From Polyodon spathula (Eukaryota; Chordata; Actinopteri; Acipenseriformes; Polyodontidae), in assembly GCF_017654505.1 (NCBI RefSeq), contig NC_054535.1, forward strand, positions 85,655,285 through 85,719,284: 64,000 nt of DNA, given 5' to 3'. Below the pieces are notes generated by a model. It saw nothing but the letters and a program-made list of their open reading frames with translations, was not told the DNA's origin and did no database searches. The translations under genes and the position numbers were made by a program. This document shows, in pieces, positions 1-11,099 of this stretch; positions within the stretch are counted from its first letter, which is position 1; every line of letters starts with the position of its first letter.

Positions 1-38
1 ACTGTAAGTCTTGTGTTTAGGTTCAATAAAAACTAAGC

Positions 39-41
<3 letters not shown>

Positions 42-80
<39 letters not shown>
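42..80. repeat. (TTA)n microsatellite
   Basis: About 13 tandem ATT units, seen directly. Confidence 0.95.
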
Positions 81-566
81 TATTTTTTAAGTATTGTTGC
101 CATCAAAAACTGTGTTAAAATATCTCCACAATATAGTAACAACTTGACTGGTCTTTAAAATCTTAAAAAGAGTTAACATTGTTAACTCTGGCCAGTACTT
201 TAGGCACAGCACAGAAACAGGACCAGAGGACACAGTTGGAAATTAAGTAGAGAAAGACTCCACAGAGGAGACACTTCTTCACATAGGGTGTGGAATTGGT
301 CAAATAGCCAATGTTGCATCTTAATGATCCTTTAAGAACTTGAAAATAAACCTGATACTACGAACTGGACAAGAACAATGAATAAGAATCAAGTGGGGAT
401 GGTGGGGATCTGGATGCATGAGTGGAAATCTAAGCTAACCATTACTGTAATGCATTGGGCAGTCTTCCCAGTAACATTTCTTTTTTGGTTTGTAAATGAT
501 TTAGTTGAGACATTCCATACCCCCGATTCACTGCAATGTAGAACGATTTTGCAGCAGATACTATAC

Positions 567-707
567 CTTATTGTAAGTCACCAAATCAAACATAGGAAGT
601 ATTTGATGAGATCTTATTTCTTCTTCTTGTACAGTAAGAGGCCGAGACATCAGAAATGAATCGGTTGAAAACATCTCCTGCATGTTTGCGAAAGCATGTA
701 GTTCATT
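567..707 (-). CDS. lvrn: lvrn exon 7
   Basis: The acceptor TTTTCAAG precedes 707 and a GTATAGT donor begins at 566. Exactly 47 codons in phase 0 end with [11 protein letters not shown], matching the family ELFDxxxYSK block just before the next M1 exon. Similarity in the middle is low, as usual here. Exon 8 was not found in bases 1-560. Confidence 0.8.
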
Positions 708-3700
708 CTTGAAAAGCAATTACAATAAAAAATAAGAATAACCCACAGTTTTATAATGAAATGGTTTTATAATAATGTTGCCTCAATAATATTAATAACT
801 TACCAACTTCATTTGAGGTTCCACATAATGAGGGACTAAGTACTCAACAAATGTTGCCAAACCCTCATTTAGCCACAAATGATTCCACCAGTTCATAGTC
901 ACCAGATTTCCAAACCACTATAAAGTAAATACACAACACATGTTTAAATATATATAATAATAAATACTGTATATACAAACTCATAAAAAATGTGTTGCAG
1001 TTTTGTTGGATTCCTAGTCCCTGCAGAACTGTAAGACAATGAGAAAAACATAGTGAATAGAAAGAGTGTAAAGGCATTTCCTTACAGTTGTTCCCAAACA
1101 TAAAGATGTTTACCTCTGTTGGTGTCAGAACAAGGATTGTTACTCTAAACTTGTAGAATATGTGGCATACACTATATGAGAATGCTAACCACTAATTGTA
1201 TTTAAGTTCCATCAGTACCTATACCCTGTTGATATCCCGGGTTCCTTGTGCTGATATTTTCCAACTAATTACCGAATTACCTTTAAGAAGGAAACTGAGA
1301 TATGCATTTCTTTTGAGTTTAATCACAGATAACACCTTGCCCAGGGCTACGTCCCACAATCCAATGTAGAGATTATGCATTTCTAAGGAAATTAAGGAAA
1401 CTGAAAAAAAAAAAAGATTTCATATCAAAAGGCTAAAAGAAACGTTAGACATAATTGCTTATAAAATACAACTGAGTTTTAGTTAGTTTGATCACGACAG
1501 GTTATACATTAAATAACACTGTCAGGTTGTTATTGATTGATACTCAGTAATTGTGCAAACAAGGGAAACAATTAACACATTTTATTCCATTTAATTAATA
1601 CTTAACAACTTCAAATTTCTTAAAGGTAATTATTTAAAAAAATACGAGTTTCGACACACCCCTACTAGAGACGATTTCATTGTGTACAATATACTTCATG
1701 ATAAGATGATACAAATGATGATGTAGTAAGTTGAAAGACGTTGCTATAACCTGCCTGATGTCCAAGCTCATGTGCAATAACAGTGCAAATGACTGCTCTT
1801 TGATCCAGAGAATCTTTCATTTGGTTATGTAGCAGAGAATCCTCCCTGTAAATCATGAGTCCCCAGTTTTCCATTGCATTGGCAGTAAAATCAGGCAGGG
1901 CAACAAGATCTAAAATACACAGAATCGATGTAATGGTCAAAGTGAGTAATTGCCAGAGAATAAGCAATTTTGCATTGTTCCCAAGCATCATCAAAATATA
2001 CATAGATTGATTATATTTTTTATACATACTATTACAGCTGAACACCATAGTAGGGACCTAGCAACTATGTAAAAAACAAAATCGAACAATTCATATCTTC
2101 AAATTGAATTATAGGGTTTAGAAAAGTCATCTTTATGATTGCAATATACACAAATAAAATACAGTACCATTGATAAGCTTTTAATGTCTACATTCAATAC
2201 AGTATGGAATGTGTTTATTTAAAAAATTGACTTACCTGTTTTTGACAGTGGGTAACTCACATTAAAGAAATTTTCCAAATGTGTTAGGATTGGCCCTGTG
2301 ACATTTAAAGCATAATCAGCCTCGCCATTCTGAATAGAGCTTTTACGGGCCCAAACACGTATCTGTGAGGAAAAATGGTAAATAACACATCTGTCTGTTA
2401 AAAAGACTCCTGGGCCACTGGTCAGTCATTTTTGGTCAGCCAGGAGACCATATTGGATGCATAACCAAAAAGGTCTAAGGCACATAACCAAAATCTCCAA
2501 GGTAGTTTGTTGTAAATGCAACAGCTATTCTCTAAAATATGGAACCTGATTGATGACTTTACTAAGTACTGTAAAGCTATGGTTACATCACAAACTTGTA
2601 TTTAATTTAGGCTGCAATTCACTTGGTGGCAAAATCAGTTTTTGTCATGTACCCAGTGGTTAAAAGACTATACCCAACTTCCTATACCATAGAACAGACA
2701 AAATGCCAGCCATTAGATGCCTACTCAAGTTTAAGTATTAAGAAAATATATAGTTTTAAGTTTTATATTCTTTTAGAAGTCATATAGGCCTGTAAGTTAT
2801 TATGTCATGTGTATGCTGTCTCTTATTGTTATAGAGGTCATCATATGCACTTCGGGCAAGAGGAGCATGAAGCAAAGCTAAGCTGCTCAAAACTGAACTC
2901 AATAACAGAAATTCCAGTGCTGCTTTCTTTGTGGTGTTTTTGGCTCCAAAATACATAATTTTTTTGAAGATATAAGTACTGTGGTGCATATACTTGGTGT
3001 TTATATATATATATTCTACTGGGAATAGTATGAAGGTCAGTGTTTTTGATATTGTTGCATAAATGCAGTTTAGCACACAATAAAGGCTGTGTCAAACAAC
3101 ATTCTTTCACATTATATATATTCAATACTTCTGGGGAACACAAGGAAGGTCATTTTTGTGCTTCTGAATATATTTAAAGCTATGTTTGCTTAAAGTATTG
3201 TCCTAATGTTTGTTTGCCAGTATTGATATTTGCTCTACAGAAAAACATCCTGCAAATTATATGTGTTAATATGCAGTATATTTACCTGCAAAGCACCTAA
3301 TTAGACCTTCCATTGCAGATTTACTTTCATGCATAAAATATAATATTTTCATGATATCAGGGCGGAAACAAGTACTGCTGCACAGTAAATTCAATCTTAA
3401 CAGGGTGAATGTTTACCTCGTTACTTCCTTCAAACTTGCTAACATAATCAAATTCACAAACTACAAAAGCTGTTATATAAGTGGACATCTTTGGTGTCGT
3501 ACTAAATGTTGTGACATTCCATTTATGTCCATTCTCATCTTCTCTTATTGTTACATCTGAAACAAAACAATAAATAATTAAAACATAATAATTTACTAAA
3601 ACTGGCAAACAATGGAGGACACAACACAAACAGATACATTTAAAACAAATACAATAATGAAAACATGATATAATTTTTTTTTAGAGTTTTTGCCACTGAC

Positions 3701-6241
3701 CAACACAAAAAATTGTTCTAAATTAATTACAAATACAAATCAGAAAATAATTGATTGCATAAGTATTCACCCCCTTGAGTCAAGAGGCACCTTTGGCAGC
3801 AAATACAGCCATGGGTCTATTTGGATAAGTCTCTACCAGCTTTGCACATCTGGACACTGCAATTTTTACTCATTCTTCTTTGCAAAATTGCTCAAGCTCC
3901 GTCAATTTGGATGGGGACCTTTGGTGAACAGCAATTTTCAACTCTTTCCACATGTTCTCTATTGGACTGAGGTCCGGGCTTTGACTGGGCCACTCCAGGA
4001 CATTGACTTTTTTGTTTTCAAGCCACTCCAGTGTGGCTTTGGCTGTATGTTTTGGGTCATTGTCCTGCTGGAAGATGAATCTTCTCCCAAGTCCCAGGTC
4101 TCTTGCAAACTTCAGCAGGTTTTCATCCAGGATTTCTCTGTACTTTGCTGCATCCATTTTGCCCTCTATCTTCACAAGCTTTCCAGGCCCTGACGCAGAG
4201 TAGCATCCCCATAGCATGAAGCTGTCACCACCATGCTTCACGGTAGGGATGGTGTTCTCAGGATGACGTGCGATGTTAGGCTTGCGCCAAACATAGCATT
4301 TAACGTTGAGGCCAAAAACCTTTATTTTGGTCTCATCAGACCATAGAATCTACTTCCACTTGGTCTCAGAGTCTCCCACATGCCTTCTGGCAAACTCTAG
4401 CCGAGTATTTTTCAACAATGGCTTTCTTTTTGCCACTCTCCCATAAAGGGCAGTTTTGTGAAGCACCCGGGCTATTGTTGCCCTATGCACAGTGTCTCCC
4501 AGCTCAGCCGTGGAAGACTGTAACTCCTTTAGAGTTGCCATAGGCCTCTTGGTGGACTCCGATACTCAGTTTTTGAGGACGGCCTGTTCTAGACAGATTC
4601 ACAGTTGTGCCATATTCTCTTCATTTCTTAATAATGGACTTTACTGTGCTCCGGGGGATATTCAATGCCTTGGAAATGTTTTTATATCCTACCCGATTGG
4701 TGCTTTTGAAGAATCTTATTTCGGAGTTGCTTTGAATGTTCCTTCATCTTCATGATGTAGTTTTTGTTAGGAAATGTACTAACCAACTGTGGGACCTCCC
4801 AGAGATAGGTGTATTTAACCTGAAATCATGTGAAACACCTTAATTGCACACATGTGGACTCCATTCAACTAATTATGTGACTTCTAAAGACAATTGGTTG
4901 CACCAGAGCTTATTTAGGTGTGTCATAGCAAAAGGGGTGAATACTTATGTTATGCAATCAATTATTTTCTGTTTTATATTTATAATTAATTTAGAACAAG
5001 TTGTAAATTTTATTTTTCACTTTGACATTATGTACTTTTTTGCATTGTTCAGTGGTAAAAACTCCTAATTAAATCCATTCTGACTCCATGTTGTAACACA
5101 ATAAAATGTGGAAAAGTTCAGGGGGTGAATACTTTTGAGAGCCACTGAATATATTACTTTTGACAGTCTAGTCTCTTTGCTTTTATTATCCTACAAAACA
5201 TCTACCTCTTACAACCTAGACATTAAGACATTGCAATTCACGGTATAGTCATAAAACACTTTTATGGAGATAAACCCTGTATGCCATCTGTAAGGGATCC
5301 TATATTTAGACATTCTAATTATTACTTTTCACTCATTTAAGGTTCATATAGATATTGGATTCACTATTAGAGTGGTTTACAAAGTGTTTCTGAAGCGTAA
5401 GTAACCATTCTCTCAAGTTAAACAGTGCTTTGAAAATTAGAATAAACTTTTAACCATCTCTTAAACAAGGGTTTCCCGAACTGCAAACCTGATTTAATTT
5501 AACAAAACGGCATTAGAATAAACCGGTCCTTCACTAACATTCGCCTGAGTTTTGTGAATAGGGCCTTTTTTTTTCACCCTCACATTTCTGTAAATTTTAA
5601 TAAAACGCCATATTAGTCAAACAGTATTGTACTTTACAGCTTCTTGGCTGTTACTCTGATAATACTCACCAACAGCAGGCATATTTGAAAGCGCAACATA
5701 ATTGTAAAGATGGACGATCCTGACATCGAAAGTGGCTTTCATTGCAGGTTCGTCAAAACAGGGGAAAACAGATCTTGCGTAGGTGGGTTCCATTTGGGAT
5801 GAAACCACAGACCTGAAAGTATTGTCAATAAATAAGACTGATGCAACGTTTGGTAATAAGACTATTCAAGCTAAAATACTGTACAAGCAGTATGTCCTGA
5901 TGGTACAGTACAAACGGTTTGTGTCTATTTAAAATAAATAAATAAGTTTCGTGACTTCAGTCAGTAAGACCTTTCATTGAGAAAATCTGTCTCCCATTTT
6001 GGGCAGTATTGGAATGCAGTGAGTTCTATTCAATTGATCAAAACAGGAGCAAAGCTAGGTTTTAAAATTCTTGAAAAAGATGTCTCAAATCTGGACATTT
6101 GCAGAAACTCGCACATGGAATCCATTCTAACCCCCTATGTATATGGGTTTGATTAGGAAAACATTACTACACACAACAGATTACCTGAAAAAATGGTGTG
6201 AAGGGGAACACCCTGCCCCTGGGTGTATTTCATTTATTTGA

Positions 6242-6290
<49 letters not shown>

Positions 6291-9061
6291 TAAATGTAGC
6301 CTATTGTTTAATATTTAAATAAGTATATTTTGTTATTGTTGTTTTACAGCATGGATGGGGTTCAAATTTTCTATCCATGCTAAACCCGTGCAGAATGTGA
6401 CCGTCTCCATATGTAGTAATTTATTGCTAACCTGGAGACGGGCACATGTATAAAAACCCACAGGTGTGGTTGAGCAAGGTTAGTGTGTTCATTGGCGGAA
6501 CGAGAGACGTGAGTCGTGAGATAAAGAGAATAATATAGAAAACAATCGCTACCCGTGCTGGTTTTCTTGTCTGTTTATTTTAGCCACTGTGTGGTTTTGT
6601 TAAAGTGTTAAATCTTTTGTTTACTTTATAAGAAACTAGCACATCAGCCCATTCAACCCCAGCACTGTGTGGCCTGCTTCTCCTGGTCTGACCTCATCAT
6701 CAGCTATCCAGTTATCAGCTATGTTCCCACCTGGAGATTAAAATTTAAATCAAAATACTGTCACAGCTTCATCTTTAACTACATTTGTATTTGTATTAAA
6801 CATTAGCACAGTATGATCCACACATTTGTGTCTTACAACACACCAACATTTAATATTTATTTAAATTTCAACAGTTCAATTTTAAGGGCAAGCTTCCTTC
6901 TGATATAAGTGTTGGTAACACACTGCAGCGTACATCAGTACTATGAAAAAAGTAGATCAGCAAGACCTACATCCTCCAAATGTCTTATATATGAAATAAA
7001 AAGTGAGTCTAAAAAACGTAATAAAAGAACGTGTTTAAATATAGATGCTCAGAAATCCTGCGAAGGAGTAAATTACAACAACAACAAAATAATAATAATA
7101 ATTTGAAATAATGTCAAGAAATACAGAGTAAGATTATTTAATATAATTTGTAATAAGGTACCTTACTGTTCCCGGTTTCTTTGAGCTCCTGGTTGCTTGA
7201 ATGTGTGAGTTCTTTAACGTCGCGTTGCCTTTCTCTCCCTGTAGTCCCAACACTGCACGCACAAGTGAATGTTTTATGTATGTAAATGTCACCTTGAGAG
7301 TGGGGTAGTGCTCTAGGGTGGGGTAAGGGTGGGGTAAGGGTGGGGTGGATGGATGGATAGATGGATGGTGCTGACTGACTCAGTGTTGTCAACTCCACAA
7401 GCCGGAAGTCGACAGATGTCGCTATTTAGACATTCTAAATTCGCCAAAAGTTCAGCTAGACAATGTATCACAATCGCTTAACCATTAAGAGAAAACATAA
7501 ACAATCTTAAATGTTTTAATGGTGGTTGATCACTTTTAAACATTTTATATTTGTCTGGATTATCTACCTATACAGAGTAATGTAATTGATTAATATTAAC
7601 TTTATTGTAAAATTATGCAGCACCTATCACAGATTTAGTACGTTATGTGTGCTTAAATAATTGATGTAGTTCGAGTCCATTATTTACGTTACGATTAGCT
7701 GTTCACTCGTGATGTATTTGGTTCACAGCCTCAACCAGTCTCCGCAGCAACTTTTCAAACCTGCGCTGGGCTGTGCAGGATCTGCGCAGATTTCTGCCTG
7801 TGGAGTTGAGTGACGTCACGCAGCATCCCTCGAAGAACGTGCATCACCGCGATTCTGCCCAGATCTGTGGAAATCTGCGCTACAAGAACGCCACCACTGT
7901 ACTACAGGACGGGAGAAGCGTGGTGTACTATGCTGCTTGTGACTGTTGTTGTGATGATACAATTCGTTGGTTTCTTTCCCTGAAAATCGTTGTTGTCTGC
8001 AGTGAAAGTCGCTAGATTTGTCGCTATTCGCTTTGACAATGTTTTTCTCGCTAGTGGAACCCAGAAGTAGCTAAATTGGCAACACTGTGCTGACTTGGTG
8101 CTGGCTTTCTAAATAAACCATCTGTCTTTGAGCCTTGGTGTGTGTCTCCCCGATTATTCCCTTGATCGTTACAATATTTTAATTTACCTTTGTGGCAATG
8201 AAACAATATTTGACAAATGGTGAAGATATTAGTTCACAGTTGTCAAGTGTACATAGTTTATATAGATGGAGTACAACTGGTACTCATATGAGTTAAATTC
8301 TCACTACAGCAGTGTTACTATCACTCTCCCAGTGTTATTTCCGAACACTTACGTAGTTAATTTTACAGTAAAGGGGGTCTAGTTACACACTAAAAGAGAC
8401 GTACATTTAACTCTCATTGTGTTAAATGTTTTACACTATGAAAGTGTTTGAAAAGAGTTGATTACCAGAGTGTTGATTTAACACTGGCCAATTTGCTGTT
8501 GATTTCTAAAAGCTGCCTCTCTAACTAAAACTACATCTGGGGTGTAAACAAACGTGACTGTCAACAAGTTCCATCAAAGCTGTACAGACAAGGCTAAACA
8601 ATGGATTCTACACCTAGTTTGCATTTATTACTTTATGTATCCCAGCAAAGTAATAAACATGTGTTTCGTACTTGCCCAAACAGAAAAGCATGATTATTTT
8701 ATTCACAACTTTTTTTTTTTTTCTAAAACAAAGACATGTTGTTTGAAATTGTGTACTAATGGAATAGTCGTTAAAAGTAAATTACATAAGCTTATATATA
8801 GTTGTTTTTAAAGTGTAGTAAATGTGATAAAAAATAATAAAATAAAGAAATAAATAACACCAGTAGAATTTCAATGCTATAGTTACACTACATAGAAACA
8901 TATGGGCATGGCAGTTTTGTTTATGCAGTAAACGTCATATTCGAATTTAACCTTGTTGATATATATATATATATATATAATATATATATATATATTATTA
9001 TATAATATATATATATATATATCAATATATATATAGTAGAGCCAGCTAACCAAATTATTAT

Positions 9062-9129
<68 letters not shown>

Positions 9130-9780
9130 CTTTCATGTAGCTACCGGTACTTACATGTTCCGTCCTTCTTCTGTATAATGGATTATGAAGAGTCCGTACA
9201 TGTGCATTTTCTCCCTGATTGCTCCAGTGAAAATACTCCTCAGAACATACACACTGTCTTTCTTCAAAGTTGTATTCAGTTCGATCACCATATACGCATT
9301 AACGTCGGCTTTCCAAACATCCAGGACCAAAGGAACCTCTGTACCTCCTGAAACGATTTCCAGTTGAACGACTGTGACATTCAAATGGGAAATATGAAGT
9401 AAAATGATATCCGTTTCTCCTTTGCACTGGAAAGTGATGTTGGCTTCACCGGTAAAGCGGTAAGTCCCATCTTGATCAGGATCTAGACGCGGCCAAAGCT
9501 CCAGCTGATAGTTCATTGGTACCAGGGTCTGAGGTAGTCGGTAGTGGTCCCAAATCCCAGGGCGACTGGGCTTTTGGGTGGTAACGGCAAAAGTGCTACT
9601 GAAAGGTAACGGTACTTGTGTTGGCTCTTCGAGTATAGTCGCATTGCTATGTTCCATTTTTGATAAGGCATAAAGAGCAACCAAAACGGTAAAGCTAATC
9701 AATAAAGCAGCAAATAGCATTGTGACCAGAACTCCCGCTGTTTTACTTACGTAAAAACCGGTTTTGCATTTGGGACCCAT
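567..9780 (-). CDS. lvrn: Laeverin-like M1 zinc aminopeptidase, 5' half (exons 1-7; join of seven segments)
   Basis: Coding segments in transcript order are 9780-9155, 5812-5670, 3556-3417, 2362-2236, 1909-1755, 917-804 and 707-567; all phases agree, giving about 482 codons with no internal stop. M1 aminopeptidases remove N-terminal residues from peptides at the cell surface. Seen: a short cytoplasmic head ([13 protein letters not shown]), one hydrophobic signal-anchor at about residues 16-39 (type II topology), N-glycosylation sequons, NAMEN at 356-360, HELGH at 392-396 and the third zinc ligand E415 in WLNEGFA. The family is about 970-990 residues, so roughly half is present; later exons lie left of base 1. 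The MGP...GFYVS start, MENWGLMI, HExGH and a non-glycine at the first GAMEN position favour laeverin (LVRN/aminopeptidase Q) over aminopeptidase N. The ap3s1-like neighbour upstream supports this. Orthology is inferred from remembered human sequences, not a tree. Confidence 0.82.
804..917 (-). CDS. lvrn: lvrn exon 6 (third zinc ligand)
   Basis: The acceptor TTTATAG precedes 917 and the donor GTAAGTTA begins at 803. Exactly 38 codons in phase 0 begin [20 protein letters not shown]; the Glu in LNEGF is the third zinc ligand, 18 residues after the second His. Confidence 0.9.
1755..1909 (-). CDS. lvrn: lvrn exon 5 (NAMEN and HELGH motifs; GC splice donor)
   Basis: An acceptor TTTTAG precedes 1909. 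Two bases complete an Asp codon, then 51 codons encode [17 protein letters not shown] and end [13 protein letters not shown] replaces the GAMEN exopeptidase motif. The exon must end after the Gln codon at 1755 because exon 6 opens with W in phase 0, as in other M1 genes; the next intron bases are GCAGGT, so the donor is GC rather than GT. Confidence 0.87.
2236..2362 (-). CDS. lvrn: lvrn exon 4
   Basis: This exon is not in a long open frame but is clear from homology. CTCACAG precedes 2362, then 42 codons beginning [20 protein letters not shown], with [20 protein letters not shown] following, and a GTAAG donor from 2235. It ends in phase 1. Confidence 0.88.
3417..3556 (-). CDS. lvrn: lvrn exon 3
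   Basis: The acceptor TTTCAG precedes 3556 and the donor GTAAAC begins at 3416. Two bases complete an Asp codon, then 46 codons encode [19 protein letters not shown] and CEFDYV, conserved in APN and laeverin. It ends in phase 0. Confidence 0.9.
3683..5145 (-). mobile_element. Tc1/mariner remnant with broken transposase, in lvrn intron 3/2 region
   Basis: The right end has a long terminal inverted repeat (CAGTGGCTCTCAAAAGTATT reading inward). The left end shares the inner repeat (ATTGATTGCATAAGTATTCA) but lacks the outer part, so it is truncated. Minus-strand fragments of a Tc1 transposase are visible: an N-terminal/middle piece at 4350-4541 and a C-terminal piece at 3870-4241 with QQDNDPKHT and [11 protein letters not shown] (DD34E catalytic region). 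Stops and frame changes separate them. It lies between lvrn exons 2 and 3 in the same orientation as the gene. Confidence 0.88.
5670..5812 (-). CDS. lvrn: lvrn exon 2
   Basis: The acceptor TTTCAG precedes 5812 and the donor GTGAGTATT starts at 5669. The first base completes the ATG left open by exon 1. The segment encodes the M1 signature around [17 protein letters not shown] and VALSNMP, then ends in phase 1. Confidence 0.9.
6241..6290. repeat. (ATT)n microsatellite
   Basis: About 16 uninterrupted ATT units, in lvrn intron 1. Confidence 0.95.
6400..6760 (+). repeat. Possible LTR-like or promoter-bearing repeat
   Basis: The stretch has a TATA-like TGTATAAAAACCC followed by a GC-richer 5'-leader-like stretch, and is compositionally unlike the surrounding AT-rich intron. 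It recalls the TATA region of the LTR pair at 14.4-15.6 kb but is not the same sequence. No target duplication was found. Confidence 0.25.
8300..8500. repeat. Possible MITE rich in (A)ACACT / AGTGTT motifs
   Basis: This stretch holds many copies of AGTGTT and AACACT in both orientations, including AGTGTTGATTTAACACT. The pattern is typical of short fish MITEs of the 'aacactgg' kind. Boundaries are uncertain. Confidence 0.4.
8958..9126. repeat. (TA)n followed by (TTA)n, next to lvrn exon 1
   Basis: Interrupted TA repeats at 8958-9033 are followed by about 22 TTA units at 9060-9126. The array ends 28 bases before lvrn exon 1, on the intron 1 side. Confidence 0.95.
9155..9780 (-). CDS. lvrn: lvrn exon 1 (start codon, membrane anchor, N-terminal domain)
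   Basis: The ATG is at 9780-9778 and is followed by 208 open codons plus two bases (AT) before a consensus donor, GTAAGTACC, reading leftwards from 9154. The start is chosen because the next residues match the M1 type II head and anchor. Sequons include N46-A-T48 and NIT and NVT further on. The segment [20 protein letters not shown] is the usual opening of the M1 N-terminal beta domain. A (TAA)n array lies about 25 bases into the intron. Confidence 0.88.
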
Positions 9781-10760
9781 AATGCAGGATTAATGGTATT
9801 GATTTGGGGGTGACTTCAGCGCTCACTTGCCAGCTATATAATGTATATATGTATATACATATATGTAGTGAAAGCTTTCCTCTCCCGTAGTCACAGTCTT
9901 GGTTTACATTCACAGAGATGCGATGAAAACTAGGTTGTATATCAGTCAAAACCCAATTGCTTGAACTTTTCAGTAGAGTGGCTGGGAGCCGTCAAGTTAA
10001 AAGTTACTTTTTTTTTTTTTTTTTTTTAACTGAACTGAAGTACCATTCTCGGTAGTTGAGAAAACCACCAGGGCATTTTAAACACGCCTATTTAAAATGG
10101 TCAGAACACAAAAACTGAATAGTTATAAAAACTTTTTAAAACTTCAACTCTCCAGGCACACACTTAAAAAAAAAAAAAAAACCCTTTCAACATTTTTTTT
10201 TCCTCTGTTCAATTTAATGCCTTCCCATGCAGGTTTACTACAGGTTTTGAAATGCTTAACGCTTCTGTATCAACATACTGACGAAAAGAAAAAGAAAAAA
10301 GTATAATGTATTGTTTAGATGGTACATTTTGGATAAAGACATAAAATACATATGTTAATTGCATGTCTCTGTATTTTGTGAAGAGAGCTTGGGGGCTATT
10401 GAGATAAGAAAAAGTTTGTTATACATGGTTTGAATTTATATTCACACTTCTGTTGAACATCAAAGCTATGTTATCCCTGCACATTATTCACCAAACTTAT
10501 CACTGATAATTAATTTTGATCTCTTACAGCCACCGAGAGCCATGCATTTTCAGTGTGTTAGACGTTTTAACAAACACATATTTGTTTGATTTAAATCTCA
10601 ATATTGAAGCTACAGAACCAAGGTCCCCATAGAATACATGTAATTGTAAACACAAAAAGGCAAATATGCACAAATACATTCCTACATACCTAAATACCTA
10701 CCTACATACATACATAAATAAATACAATTTAGTAAATGTTTTTCAAACTTATACTGTTTC
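9781..10760. other. lvrn 5' flank, no gene seen
   Basis: AT-rich sequence with poly(T) at about 10007-10027 and poly(A) near 10166. Short open frames here have no recognisable content. Confidence 0.6.
9834..9840 (-). promoter_or_regulatory. Possible TATA element upstream of lvrn
   Basis: On the minus strand TATATAG lies about 55 bases before the lvrn ATG, next to a palindromic ATATATGTATATACATATAT tract. The spacing would allow a very short 5' UTR. It may only be part of the AT tract. Confidence 0.2.
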
Positions 10761-10764
10761 ATAT

Positions 10765-11010
10765 GGTAGGCTTGGTGGTCCAGTGGTTACAAGGCTTGAT
10801 ACCAGGAGATTCCCGGTTTAAATCCTGGCTCAACCATTGACTCACTGTGTGTGACCCTGAGCAAGTCACTTAACCTCCTTGTGCTCCGTCCTTCGGATAA
10901 GACGTAAAACTGAGGTCCTATTGTAAGTGACTCCGCAGCAGCAGTTGTGATGCATAGTTAACCCCCTACTCTGTAAGTCGCTTTGGATAAAAGTGTATGT
11001 TAATTGGACA

Positions 11011-11083
<73 letters not shown>

Positions 11084-11084
11084 G
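10765..11084 (+). repeat. tRNA-derived SINE with (TAA)n tail
   Basis: A tRNA-like head is visible: an A-box-like GGTGGTCCAGTGGTTACAAG and a B-box-like GGTTTAAATCC, then a body ending GTAAGTCGCTTTGGATAAAA, a tail shared by fish SINEs and L2-type LINEs. It ends in about 23 TAA units at 11013-11082, whose reverse strand gives a spurious poly-Leu frame. No clear target duplication. Confidence 0.8.
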
Positions 11085-11099
11085 CATAATCTGGCAAAT

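Noticed and set aside
3690..4203. 167- and 66-codon plus-strand frames
   Set aside because: They are antisense to the Tc1 transposase remnant.
9155..9780. Assignment of the aminopeptidase to anpep
   Set aside because: Head sequence, [13 protein letters not shown] and HELGH fit laeverin better, although APN is a close second.
10866..11087. Poly-leucine open frame
   Set aside because: It is the reverse reading of the (TAA)n tail of a SINE.
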